A stretch of DNA of 64,000 bases, taken from positions 1-64,000 of the forward strand of contig JAFSKR010000002.1 in NCBI GenBank assembly GCA_017448825.1, read 5' to 3'. Shown piece by piece: positions 34,974 through 42,848 of this stretch. The notes beneath the pieces were generated by a model. The model did no database searches. It had not been told where the DNA came from and saw nothing but the letters and a program-made list of their open reading frames with translations. Position 1 is the stretch's first letter. Every line of letters begins with the position of its first letter. The stretch is from Bacteroidaceae bacterium (GTDB lineage: Bacteria > Bacteroidota > Bacteroidia > Bacteroidales > Bacteroidaceae). The translations under genes were made by a program, and so were the position numbers.

Positions 34974-35021
34974 GATAGACGAAAAAAGGATGGACGCGCG
35001 TCCATCCTTTTTTCGTCTATC
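34974..35021. terminator. Bidirectional terminator, perfect 48-bp palindrome
   Basis: The 48 bases centred between 34997 and 34998 equal their own reverse complement (GATAGACGAAAAAAGGATGG then mirror). The stem is A-rich before and T-rich after a GC core, so it can stop transcripts from either side. It lies 1 nt after the phosphopantetheinyl transferase stop. Confidence 0.85.
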
Positions 35022-35022
35022 A

Positions 35023-35682
35023 TCATAAGTTTTTAGGGGAAAGGGATTCAGTAAGATTCCCCTCTGCCACACTAACCACGTAACCCTTTTGGGGATACAC
35101 CTCGGTGTGGAGTGACACATTATTATATTTTAGAAGAAGATTCTTAAGGTCATCGTCGATGCCTCGACCCGTGAGCTTGACGATGGCCTCCTTTTGTGTC
35201 CAATAACGAGTGAAGGCTGTTTGAGGGTCGGAAGAGGAAATGACATGGTTGTACTCTTCGTCGTTGAGGACATGGCGAGCAAGGGGGTCCTTGAAACGCC
35301 CTATACTCTCGACATCTACCCCCACTTCATGAGAGGAAATCACACAGGCGATGGCGGCTTTGCAATGGGAGAGGTTGAAATGAAGCTTCTCCCCTACCCC
35401 CACCTGCGGGGAAGAGCCGGATGGGGTGTCGGAGAAGAATAATTCGGGTTTGCCATGCTCCCCGATGATGAAGTTGGGTTGCTCGTCAATGCCATACGTT
35501 TCGTGCAAGGCACGGCAGAGCAGGAGGTAGGAGAATGCACATTCCTTCTGTCCCTGTTCGTGCTTGAAGCGCAGGGCTTTCTCACGTCGCCATTCGGGCA
35601 GGGAGGCGATGGCCTGTTGGAGCTGCCTGGGAGTGATGGCGTGGAGGGTGTCGTCGATGTATAGCCTATAGGCGTTCTCCAC
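35023..35682 (-). CDS. 4'-phosphopantetheinyl transferase superfamily protein
   Basis: The enzyme attaches phosphopantetheine from CoA to carrier proteins. The signature motifs GVDVES (Asp123, Glu125) and WTQKEAIVKLTG (Glu165) that bind magnesium and CoA are intact. I place the start at GTG 35682, which gives a short lead to the first conserved strand (AYRLYIDD) and overlaps the channel gene by only 17 nt; the next upstream ATG (35769) would add 29 residues encoded within the channel's zinc ribbon. Residues ~86-100 (TPSGSSPQVGVGEKL) interrupt the normal loop before HFNLSHC and derive from a GC-rich repeat. Confidence 0.87.
   Translation of the reverse strand: MENAYRLYIDDTLHAITPRQLQQAIASLPEWRREKALRFKHEQGQKECAFSYLLLCRALHETYGIDEQPNFIIGEHGKPELFFSDTPSGSSPQVGVGEKLHFNLSHCKAAIACVISSHEVGVDVESIGRFKDPLARHVLNDEEYNHVISSSDPQTAFTRYWTQKEAIVKLTGRGIDDDLKNLLLKYNNVSLHTEVYPQKGYVVSVAEGNLTESLSPKNL
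35386..35432. repeat. GC-rich repeat-like insertion in the phosphopantetheinyl transferase gene
   Basis: CTTCTCCCCTACCCCCACCT, then CTGCGGGGAAGAGCC and GGATGGGGTG, has the C-run/G-run composition of the intergenic elements at 33579 and 33708 and adds about 15 residues in frame to a surface loop. Homology to those copies is by composition and arrangement, not a clear alignment. Confidence 0.45.
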
Positions 35683-36493
35683 AGTGTTTGCAGTAGTTAG
35701 CTTTGAGGTCGGTCTTTTGGTTGCAACGCGGGCACCTGCCGTTGCTGCCCTTCTTGTTGGTCGTGTCAATCATGGTGGCAGACACGATGCCAGTGGGCAC
35801 AGCGATGATGGTGTAACCCAATATCATGATAAAGCTGGAAAGCATCCGTCCAATCAGCGTGACAGGGGTGATGTCGCCATAGCCCACGGTGGTGAGGGTG
35901 ACGATGGCCCAATAGATGCTGGTGCCGATGTCTGTAAACTGGGTGCCTGGTTGCCCTCCTTCCACCATGAACATGATGGTGCCGAGGATGGTAACGAGGA
36001 TGAGCACAAAAAGGAAATAGACCGCTATCTTGTGGAGACTCTTCTTGATGCTCTCCAAAAGCAGGAATCCCTCATTGATGAAGGTGAAGAGACGGAGCAC
36101 TCGGAAGATGCGCATCAAACGGAAGACACGCAGAATAAAGAAGTAGCGCGTGGTGGAAAGGCAGGGTATGAAGGAAAGATAGAGAGGCAGAATAGCCAAC
36201 AAGTCAATGATACTAAAGATGTTAAGAGCTTCCTTCTTGGTGTCGGGAGAGGAGTAGAGGCGCAACACGTACTCGATGGTGAAAAAGAAAGTGAGCACAT
36301 ACTCCAACACCGTGAGCACAGTCTTGAAATGTCCCACTACCGCTGGCTTGCTCTCAACGAATGCAACCAAGATGCTGATGACGATGGCGACCATCACGGT
36401 GATGTCGAACACTTTTCCCGCTGGTGTATCGTCGTTTGCCACGATGTTGTAGAGCCGTGGCTTGTCTTTTAAGAGCGCAAAAAACTTTTTCAT
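35666..36493 (-). CDS. Voltage-gated potassium channel-like ion transporter with zinc ribbon
   Basis: A 275-residue six-helix channel. The start at ATG 36493 (MKKFFALLKDKPRLYNIV) opens the conserved lead. S4 has regularly spaced arginines (LRVFRLMRIFRVLRLF), and the pore loop carries the selectivity filter TTVGYGD, so potassium is the expected ion. The C-terminus ends in a small zinc ribbon, CPRC with CKHC, an unusual addition to this channel type. The -7 promoter box lies so close that the transcript may be leaderless. The last bases overlap the phosphopantetheinyl transferase gene. Confidence 0.9.
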   Translation of the reverse strand: MKKFFALLKDKPRLYNIVANDDTPAGKVFDITVMVAIVISILVAFVESKPAVVGHFKTVLTVLEYVLTFFFTIEYVLRLYSSPDTKKEALNIFSIIDLLAILPLYLSFIPCLSTTRYFFILRVFRLMRIFRVLRLFTFINEGFLLLESIKKSLHKIAVYFLFVLILVTILGTIMFMVEGGQPGTQFTDIGTSIYWAIVTLTTVGYGDITPVTLIGRMLSSFIMILGYTIIAVPTGIVSATMIDTTNKKGSNGRCPRCNQKTDLKANYCKHCGERL

Positions 36494-36498
36494 GGGTG

Positions 36499-36506
36499 CA
36501 AAGGTA
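36499..36506 (-). promoter_or_regulatory. Putative -7 box of the ion channel gene
   Basis: On the minus strand this is TACCTTTG followed by C, ending 5 nt before the ATG at 36493. Transcription would start at or beside the start codon. The -33 region has only TTTT-like sequence. Confidence 0.45.
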
Positions 36507-36775
36507 CGAAATGAAACGAAAAAGGAAAAACGAAAAGTGAAAAAATTAAAAAGTAAATGCGCTCCACTAAATGATAAATGATAAATGACAAGTGAAAGAT
36601 GAAAATGGTAAGTGATATACCATTCGCCCTTTATCATTTTTCTTTTATCATTTAGACGTAGCCGCCTTTTACCACACCTTTTGCACATCGTTTTTTGAGG
36701 TGTGCATTTTTTTTCGCCATTTTTTACACACTTGGCAAAAGTATGTGTAAAATGCTCATTTTTATATCTTTTTTA
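36507..36775. other. AT-rich intergenic region with inverted repeats
   Basis: No gene is seen. It contains ATGATAAATG units mirrored by TTTATCATTT (about 36568-36655), a CACACCT/AGGTGTG pair near 36673-36704, and a clean 9-bp inverted repeat TTTTACACA (36722-36730) and TGTGTAAAA (36744-36752) just upstream of the acyl-CoA synthetase promoter. The last could be an operator. Confidence 0.45.
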
Positions 36776-36807
36776 TTTGTTCAAACCGACATTTGTGTGT
36801 AATTTTG
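36776..36807 (+). promoter_or_regulatory. Promoter of the acyl-CoA synthetase-oxidoreductase operon
   Basis: TTTG (36776-36779), 20 nt and TAATTTTG (36800-36807) form a full promoter, with a leader of about 118 nt before ATG 36931. Confidence 0.75.
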
Positions 36808-36930
36808 AAGCCGAAAACGACACTCGATTGACTGAGTGTGCATTTTTTGTACGGCAAAACACAGACACAATTACGAAAGAGATGTGCGTGTCGTACCCAA
36901 CCCATCAGAAGTGACAGAAAGAGACAGAAT

Positions 36931-38607
36931 ATGACCAATATGATGCTTGACAGGTTCCTGAAAAAGTCAACCTTCATCTCTCAAGAGGATTTCGAGAAGA
37001 ACTTTGAGTTCGTGATTCCCGAAAATTTTAACTTTGCATACGACGTAATGGACGCATGGGCTGAAGAGACTCCCGACCGCCTTGCCCTGCTCTGGTGCAA
37101 CGACAAGGGGATAGAACGCCGATTCACTTTTGCTGACATTCGTCGTGAGTCCAACAAAGTGGCGAGTTACCTGCTCTCGTTGGACATCAAGAAGGGTGAC
37201 TTCGTTATGCTCATCATGAAGCGTCGCTATCAGTTCTGGCTCACGATGCTGGCACTGCACAAAATTGGTGCTGTAGCCATCCCCGCATCTTTCCTGCTGA
37301 CCAAGAAGGACATCGTTTACCGTGTGAAAGCTGCGGGCGTGAAGGCGATTGTGGCAACGGGAGACCCTGAGATTCTGCGCCATGTGGACGAAGCGCATGC
37401 CGAATTCCCAGCCTTGAAACACCGCATCAGCATCGGTCCCGTCGTGCCCGAGGGATGGGACAACTTCAAAGCTGGCGTGCGAGTGTCGCCCGAATACAAG
37501 AAGGAGCGCGTGACCAAGTCTTCTGACTATATTTTGATGTACTTCACGTCGGGCACCAACGGACAGCCCAAGATGGCGATTCACGACCACACCTACCCAC
37601 TGGGGCATATCGGCACGGGAGCCTACTGGCACGACCTGCACATTGGCAGCTTGCATCTGACGGTGGCTGACACGGGCTGGGCCAAGGCTACATGGGGAAA
37701 GATGTATGGTCAGTGGATAGCCGGTGCAACCCTCTTCGTATATGACCACGAAAAGTTCAATGCTGCCGACATCCTGACGAAAGTGGGACAATACCGCATC
37801 ACCAGCTTCTGCGCACCACCCACCATCTACCGCTTTATGATTCGCGAGGACTTGAGCCGCTTCGACCTCAGTTCGTTGGAGCATGTGACCACGGCGGGCG
37901 AAGCGCTGAACTCTGCTGTTTACGACAAGTTCCTCGAAATCACAGGATTGGAAATCAAGGAGGGCTTTGGACAGAGCGAGGGCACCTGTCTCATCGGCAC
38001 CACGCCGTGGATGAAGACAAAACCTGGCTCGATGGGCAAGCCCATGCCGCAATATGACATCCATCTGCTGAAGAGCGACCTGACCGAGGCTGAGGTGGGT
38101 GAAGAGGGGCAGATAGCCATCCGCACCGACCGCAAGAAGCCCATTGGCTTGTGCGTGGAGTACTACCGCAACCCCGAGGCCACCAACAAGGCTTGGCACG
38201 ACGGTTACTACTTCACAGGTGACTTGGCCTATAAGGACGAGGACGGCTACTACTGGTTCGTGGGGCGTGCCGACGATGTCATCAAGTCGAGCGGCTACCG
38301 CATCGGTCCTTTCGAGGTGGAAAGCGCGTTGATGACTCATCCCTCAGTGGTGGAATGCGCCATTACGGGAGTTCCTGACGACATTCGAGGCATGGTGGTC
38401 AAAGCCACAATCGTGTTAGGCAAGGAATGGAAAGATAAGGCGGGCGAAGACTTGGTGAAGGAACTACAAAACCATGTGAAGAAGACAACAGCCCCCTACA
38501 AATACCCACGCATCATCGAATTTGTGGATGAACTACCCAAGACTCACTCTGGAAAGATTCGTCGCGTAGAAATTCGTAACAATGATGCAAAGAAAATAAA
38601 TGGGTGA
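36931..38607 (+). CDS. AMP-forming acyl-CoA synthetase (MACS-like)
   Basis: The 558-residue ANL-superfamily enzyme activates a carboxylic acid as acyl-AMP and transfers it to CoA. Motifs include YFTSGTNGQPKMA (P-loop), EGFGQSEGT, YYFTGDLAYKDEDGYYWFVGRADD and the C-terminal lysine region HSGKIRRVEIR. The resemblance is to medium-chain or branched acid synthetases rather than acetyl-CoA synthetase. I use ATG 36931; ATGs at 36940 and 36943 are alternatives, and the upstream open frame overlaps the promoter. It heads an operon with a 2-oxoacid:ferredoxin oxidoreductase, which suggests uptake of branched-chain acids such as isobutyrate for amino acid synthesis. Confidence 0.9.
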   Translation: MTNMMLDRFLKKSTFISQEDFEKNFEFVIPENFNFAYDVMDAWAEETPDRLALLWCNDKGIERRFTFADIRRESNKVASYLLSLDIKKGDFVMLIMKRRYQFWLTMLALHKIGAVAIPASFLLTKKDIVYRVKAAGVKAIVATGDPEILRHVDEAHAEFPALKHRISIGPVVPEGWDNFKAGVRVSPEYKKERVTKSSDYILMYFTSGTNGQPKMAIHDHTYPLGHIGTGAYWHDLHIGSLHLTVADTGWAKATWGKMYGQWIAGATLFVYDHEKFNAADILTKVGQYRITSFCAPPTIYRFMIREDLSRFDLSSLEHVTTAGEALNSAVYDKFLEITGLEIKEGFGQSEGTCLIGTTPWMKTKPGSMGKPMPQYDIHLLKSDLTEAEVGEEGQIAIRTDRKKPIGLCVEYYRNPEATNKAWHDGYYFTGDLAYKDEDGYYWFVGRADDVIKSSGYRIGPFEVESALMTHPSVVECAITGVPDDIRGMVVKATIVLGKEWKDKAGEDLVKELQNHVKKTTAPYKYPRIIEFVDELPKTHSGKIRRVEIRNNDAKKING

Positions 38608-38809
38608 CGACCAACAGTTGAGGAAAGGGATGACAGAACAGGAGTGGATTCGGCAAGGCAAGGCTGCTTATGCACGTCAAGATTGGAAAACCTGTCTTGA
38701 TTCCTACGCCGAGGCCATCCGGCTGAACCCTGCATCGGAAGCAGTCGAACTGCGCCGTATGGCCATGAGCATCATCGAGTTCTACTGCAAGGACAGATTC
38801 AACCCATAA
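38600..38809 (+). CDS. Small TPR-like protein
   Basis: A 69-residue protein with one tetratricopeptide-like helix pair (EWIRQGKAAYARQDWKTCLD and SYAEAIRLNPAS). It overlaps the synthetase end by 8 nt and precedes the ferredoxin subunit, so it is co-expressed and may help assemble the oxidoreductase. No enzymatic residues are seen. Confidence 0.75.
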   Translation: MGDDQQLRKGMTEQEWIRQGKAAYARQDWKTCLDSYAEAIRLNPASEAVELRRMAMSIIEFYCKDRFNP

Positions 38810-38841
38810 AGAAGGAAATAAAAGCAAAATAAATTATAATT

Positions 38842-39069
38842 ATGGCAAAAATGAGAGGCGCTATCGTTGTAGATATCGAGCGTTGCAAGGGATGCAACCT
38901 CTGCACGATAGCATGTCCATTACATCTTGTCACACTGAGTGCCACCGTCAATCACAAGGGCTACAACTATACCGAACAGACAGATTGGGAGAAGTGCAAC
39001 GGTTGTACCAGTTGTGCCATCGTATGCCCCGATGGGTGTATCACAGTTTATAAGAAAAAGGAGGAGTAA
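38842..39069 (+). CDS. 4Fe-4S ferredoxin subunit (delta) of 2-oxoacid:ferredoxin oxidoreductase
   Basis: The 75-residue protein has two four-cysteine motifs, CKGCNLCTIACP and CNGCTSCAIVCP, each binding a [4Fe-4S] cluster. It passes electrons between the thiamine enzyme core and ferredoxin. It lies 4 nt before the alpha subunit gene. Confidence 0.93.
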   Translation: MAKMRGAIVVDIERCKGCNLCTIACPLHLVTLSATVNHKGYNYTEQTDWEKCNGCTSCAIVCPDGCITVYKKKEE

Positions 39070-39073
39070 AAGA

Positions 39074-40207
39074 ATGGACAACCAGAAAGATTTTGTGTTG
39101 CTGAAGGGCAACGAGGCAATCGCCAAGGCCGCCATCCGCTATGGTTACGACGGTTTTTTTGGCTATCCTATCACCCCACAAAGCGAAGTGCTGGAAACGC
39201 TCGCCGCCGACAAACCTTGGGAAACCACAGGCATGGTCGTGTTGCAGGCAGAGAGTGAGTTAGCATCCATCAATATGCTGTACGGTGCAGGCTGCACTGG
39301 CAAATTGGTGTTCACATCGAGTTCCTCCCCAGGCATCGCCTTGATGCAGGAAGGACTAAGTTATATGGCAGGCAATGAGTTGCCAGGCGTGATTGTCAGC
39401 GTCGGTCGTGGTGGTCCTGGCTTGGGCACCATCCAACCAGGTCAGGCAGACTACTATCAAGCAGTCTATGGCGGTGGCAATGGTGATTACAACACCATCG
39501 TGCTCGCCCCCAACAGTGTGCAGGAGATGTGCGACTGCATGGGCAAGGCTGCCGAATTGACCTTCAAGTGGAGAATGCCTGTCATCGTGCTGTCAGACGG
39601 TATGATAGGACAGATGATGGAGAAAGTAGAACTTCCTCCCTATCGTCCACGCCGCACCGACGAGGAAATCGCCAAGCAATGCCCTTGGGCAACCAACGGT
39701 ATTGGCTTGAAAAACCGCAAGTACAACTTCATGTCCACGCTGGAGTTCGATCCGGCTGTGATGGAGGAGCGCAACCAGAAGATGGCTGCCAAGTACCATC
39801 AGGTGGAGGCAGAGGAAGTGGATTACGAACTTTACCGTGTGGACGACGACACCGAATACCTCATTGTGGCATACGGCATTTCGTCACGCATCAGCATGAA
39901 GGCGGTTGACCTGTTGCGCGAAACAGGCGTGAAAATTGGTATGCTCCGCCCCAAGACCCTCTGGCCTTTCCCCAACAAGATAATCAGCCAACTGTCTGAA
40001 CGCATCAAGAGCATCCTCTGCGTCGAGCAATGCGAGGGACAGATGATTAACGACGTGCGTCTCGCCACCGAAGGTCAAGCCACCGTGTTCCACTCTGGAC
40101 GCTCTGGTGGCATGGTCTCCTCACCAATGGAAGTGGTCGAGGACTTCAAAAGCATGGCACGCGAGAAAATGAGTAACAACTGGCCCAAAGGCTACTGGAT
40201 GAAATAA
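39074..40207 (+). CDS. vorB: 2-oxoacid:ferredoxin oxidoreductase subunit alpha (VorB-like)
   Basis: The 377-residue subunit carries the pyrimidine-binding half of the thiamine site (GYPITPQSEVLE, VVLQAESELASINMLYGAG) and the later domain GRSGGMVSSPMEV. The start at ATG 39074 follows an AGGAG sequence at good distance. The family best fits 2-oxoisovalerate (VOR) or 2-oxoglutarate enzymes that interconvert a 2-oxoacid with acyl-CoA and CO2 using ferredoxin. Together with the acyl-CoA synthetase it could carboxylate branched acyl-CoAs to make valine, leucine or isoleucine precursors. The specificity is inferred. Confidence 0.9.
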   Translation: MDNQKDFVLLKGNEAIAKAAIRYGYDGFFGYPITPQSEVLETLAADKPWETTGMVVLQAESELASINMLYGAGCTGKLVFTSSSSPGIALMQEGLSYMAGNELPGVIVSVGRGGPGLGTIQPGQADYYQAVYGGGNGDYNTIVLAPNSVQEMCDCMGKAAELTFKWRMPVIVLSDGMIGQMMEKVELPPYRPRRTDEEIAKQCPWATNGIGLKNRKYNFMSTLEFDPAVMEERNQKMAAKYHQVEAEEVDYELYRVDDDTEYLIVAYGISSRISMKAVDLLRETGVKIGMLRPKTLWPFPNKIISQLSERIKSILCVEQCEGQMINDVRLATEGQATVFHSGRSGGMVSSPMEVVEDFKSMAREKMSNNWPKGYWMK

Positions 40208-40218
40208 GGAAGAAAATT

Positions 40219-40995
40219 ATGACACGAGAAGAACTCATCATACCCGAGAACAGAATATATGGCAAACCGACCTTGATGAACGACACGCCGATGCACTACT
40301 GCCCTGGTTGCAGCCACGGCGTGGTTCACAAACTCGTAGCCGAAATCATCGAAGAGATGGGCATGGAAGAAGACACCATCGCCATCTGCCCTGTGGGATG
40401 CGCCGTGTTCGCCTACCGCTATGTGGATGTCGATTGGATTGAAGCCAGCCACGGACGCGCTCCAGCCTGTGCCTCTGCCATCAAACGCCTCTGGCCTAAC
40501 AAGCTCGTCTTCACTTATCAGGGTGACGGCGATATGGCTTGTATCGGTACGGGCGAAACGATTCATGCGCTCAACCGCGGCGAGAACATCGCCATGATTT
40601 TCATCAACAACGCCATCTACGGCATGACGGGCGGCCAAATGGCACCCACCACGTTGATGGGCATGAAGACCGCCACCTGCCCATACGGTCGTCAGGCAGA
40701 CCTTCACGGATATCCGCTTCACATCACCGACCTTGCCGTCAACCTTGAAGGCACCTGCTACGTGACCCGTCAAGCAGTCAATACCGTTGCTAACATCCGC
40801 AAGGCAAAGAAGGCGATTCGTCAGGCATTCGAAAATTCAATGAACAAGAAAGGCACCTCCCTTGTCGAAATCGTCTCCACCTGTGCATCAGGTTGGAAGA
40901 TGACACCCGAACAAGCCAACCAGTGGATGGTCGATAATATGTTTCCCTATTACCCTTTGGGTGACTTAAAGAATACAGTAGTAAACGAAAAATGA
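40219..40995 (+). CDS. 2-oxoacid:ferredoxin oxidoreductase subunit beta (TPP-binding)
   Basis: The 258-residue subunit holds the thiamine diphosphate site: GDGDMACIGTGE followed by FINNAIYGMTGGQ, the classical GDG-x-NN motif. The CPGCSHGVVHKL region near the N-terminus supplies a conserved Cys pair. It follows the alpha gene after 11 nt. The catalytic core is complete with the alpha subunit. Confidence 0.93.
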   Translation: MTREELIIPENRIYGKPTLMNDTPMHYCPGCSHGVVHKLVAEIIEEMGMEEDTIAICPVGCAVFAYRYVDVDWIEASHGRAPACASAIKRLWPNKLVFTYQGDGDMACIGTGETIHALNRGENIAMIFINNAIYGMTGGQMAPTTLMGMKTATCPYGRQADLHGYPLHITDLAVNLEGTCYVTRQAVNTVANIRKAKKAIRQAFENSMNKKGTSLVEIVSTCASGWKMTPEQANQWMVDNMFPYYPLGDLKNTVVNEK

Positions 40996-41069
40996 AAAGT
41001 GAAAAATTTGCTACCGCAGCTGTTTATCAATGGGTAGCACACACTCGCAGTAGCAAATTTTTCACTTTT
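40995..41069. repeat. Perfect 20-bp inverted repeat between beta and gamma genes
   Basis: AAAAGTGAAAAATTTGCTAC (40995-41014) is exactly mirrored by 41050-41069, with a 35-nt loop. It lies in the only long gap of the oxidoreductase operon and could stabilise or cut the message. The open frame starting at 40992 runs through it, so the true gamma start is later. Confidence 0.8.
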
Positions 41070-41096
41070 AGTTTTTTAACTCTTCAACTTAGAACT

Positions 41097-41642
41097 ATGA
41101 CTGAAGAAATTATCATATCAGGATTCGGAGGACAGGGAGTCCTCTCTATGGGCAAGATACTTGCCTATGCTGGCATCATGGAGGGCAAAGAAGTGAGTTG
41201 GATGCCCGCTTACGGACCTGAACAGCGCGGTGGAACAGCCAACGTGACCGTCATCGTGAGCGACGACATGGTCAGTTCACCCATCGTCAGTTCCTACGAC
41301 ACCGCCATCGTGCTCAACCAGCCCTCTCTCGAAAAGTTCGAGCCACAAGTGAAACCTGGTGGTGCCATCATCTACGATGGGCACTCCATCATCCAACCGC
41401 CCAAGCGTGACGACATCAACGTCTATCGCATCGACGCAATGGAAGAAGCTGCCCGCACAGGCAACTCCAAAGTGTTCAATATGCTCGTCCTCGGTGGCTA
41501 CCTCAAAGTACGCCCCATCGCCACCGTCGAAGACGTGGTGAAAGGACTTCACAAAGCCCTGCCCGAACGCCACCACAAACTCATCCCCATGAACGAAGAG
41601 GCGATACGAAGAGGCATGGAACTCATCAAAAAGATGAACTAA
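41097..41642 (+). CDS. 2-oxoacid:ferredoxin oxidoreductase subunit gamma
   Basis: The 181-residue subunit starts MTEEIIISGFGGQGVLSMGK, the usual beginning of this family, so ATG 41097 is chosen over 41 kb upstream in-frame ATG at 40992, which lies in the inverted repeat. PAYGPEQRGGTANVTV is conserved for cofactor contact. It completes the delta-alpha-beta-gamma set and is followed by a terminator. Confidence 0.92.
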   Translation: MTEEIIISGFGGQGVLSMGKILAYAGIMEGKEVSWMPAYGPEQRGGTANVTVIVSDDMVSSPIVSSYDTAIVLNQPSLEKFEPQVKPGGAIIYDGHSIIQPPKRDDINVYRIDAMEEAARTGNSKVFNMLVLGGYLKVRPIATVEDVVKGLHKALPERHHKLIPMNEEAIRRGMELIKKMN

Positions 41643-41661
41643 ACATCACTTCATCTCATAC

Positions 41662-41697
41662 AAAAAACGGAGGCACTGACGCCTCCGTTTTTTTGTA
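41662..41697. terminator. Bidirectional terminator between the oxidoreductase and cyd operons
   Basis: ACGGAGGC (41667-41674) pairs with GCCTCCGT (41681-41688), flanked by A-run and T-run, so it can serve both convergent operons. Confidence 0.88.
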
Positions 41698-41708
41698 TAA
41701 TAATCTAT

Positions 41709-42848
41709 TCAATATGCTTCATCCGTCACGATTTCCTGCTTGTCGAGTTTCTTGCTGTCTATCTTGCGCCAAGCGACAACGATGTAGGCAAGAACGAAGG
41801 GGATGAGGAGGCTGACGAATGCCATCGTGCGGAGCGTGAACTCGCTGGAGCAAGAGTTAGCGATGGTCAACGATGACTGTAGGTCGGCTGTGGAAGGATA
41901 GTAAGCGGTGTTGTTCCATCCCGCACAAAGCAGGAGAGCAAGGACGGTAAGCACCACACCGATACCGACTGGCCAGATACCGCCAATGTAAGTCTTGCTG
42001 ATGATGGTACGGATGATGCCATAAAGGACGAGCACCACACCTACGAGCAAGAGGACAAGCAAGTACCACATCTCCATGAAGTTATTGAGATACTTCAGCG
42101 GTTCGATGGAGATAACACCCGTGACAGAATCGTAAGCATAGCCATCCTTCATGAGCAGATGGACGAGGTATGCCACGAAAAGGAGGAGGAACACGATGGT
42201 GGAACCCACCAACCGCACGGAAGCGCGCGAACGGATGTCCTCGTCGTTCACATTATTCATCACATAGAGGATGCCGAGGATGCGTGCCAAGAAGAACACA
42301 GCAAATCCGAAGACGAGTACCCACGGATTGAGCAGAGCATCAAGCCCGTGCGAGGCGTTTGCCCACTGGCTGATGACGGGTTGCATGCCCGTAAGGTTAT
42401 CCTTTGCCACAATGAAGTTCGAGCCTTCAAAGAAAGTGGCAACCGCACCGCCAAGGAGCAGCGGCCCCACAATGCCATTGATGACGAGAAACATCTGGAA
42501 GGTACGGGCACCCAACAGGTTACCGAGTTTGTTCTGAAACTCATAACTCACCGCCTGCAACACGAAGGAGAACAGGATAATCATCCACAGCCAGTAGGCA
42601 CCGCCGAATGAGGTGCTATAGAACAATGGGAAGGAGGCAAAAAACGCACCGCCGAACGTGACGAGCGTGGTGAATGTGAACTCCCACTTGCGCCCTGTGG
42701 AGTTGATGATTAGCCGACGTCCTTCGGCCTCACCACCCAAAGAACCAACCAAGGAGTTAGCTCCCTGCACAAACATCAGGAAGACCAACAAGGCTCCCAG
42801 CAACGAAACGAGGAACCACCAGTATTGCTGTAAAAATTCATAACTCAT
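41709..42848 (-). CDS. cydB: Cytochrome bd ubiquinol oxidase subunit II
   Basis: A 379-residue membrane protein with eight to nine hydrophobic helices, beginning MSYEFLQQYWWFLVSLLGA. With CydA it forms the quinol oxidase that reduces oxygen at low tension. It overlaps the end of cydA by 11 nt, so translation is coupled. The SLGGEAEGRRLIINSTGRKWE segment after helix 1 is typical of Bacteroidetes members. Confidence 0.93.
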   Translation of the reverse strand: MSYEFLQQYWWFLVSLLGALLVFLMFVQGANSLVGSLGGEAEGRRLIINSTGRKWEFTFTTLVTFGGAFFASFPLFYSTSFGGAYWLWMIILFSFVLQAVSYEFQNKLGNLLGARTFQMFLVINGIVGPLLLGGAVATFFEGSNFIVAKDNLTGMQPVISQWANASHGLDALLNPWVLVFGFAVFFLARILGILYVMNNVNDEDIRSRASVRLVGSTIVFLLLFVAYLVHLLMKDGYAYDSVTGVISIEPLKYLNNFMEMWYLLVLLLVGVVLVLYGIIRTIISKTYIGGIWPVGIGVVLTVLALLLCAGWNNTAYYPSTADLQSSLTIANSCSSEFTLRTMAFVSLLIPFVLAYIVVAWRKIDSKKLDKQEIVTDEAY

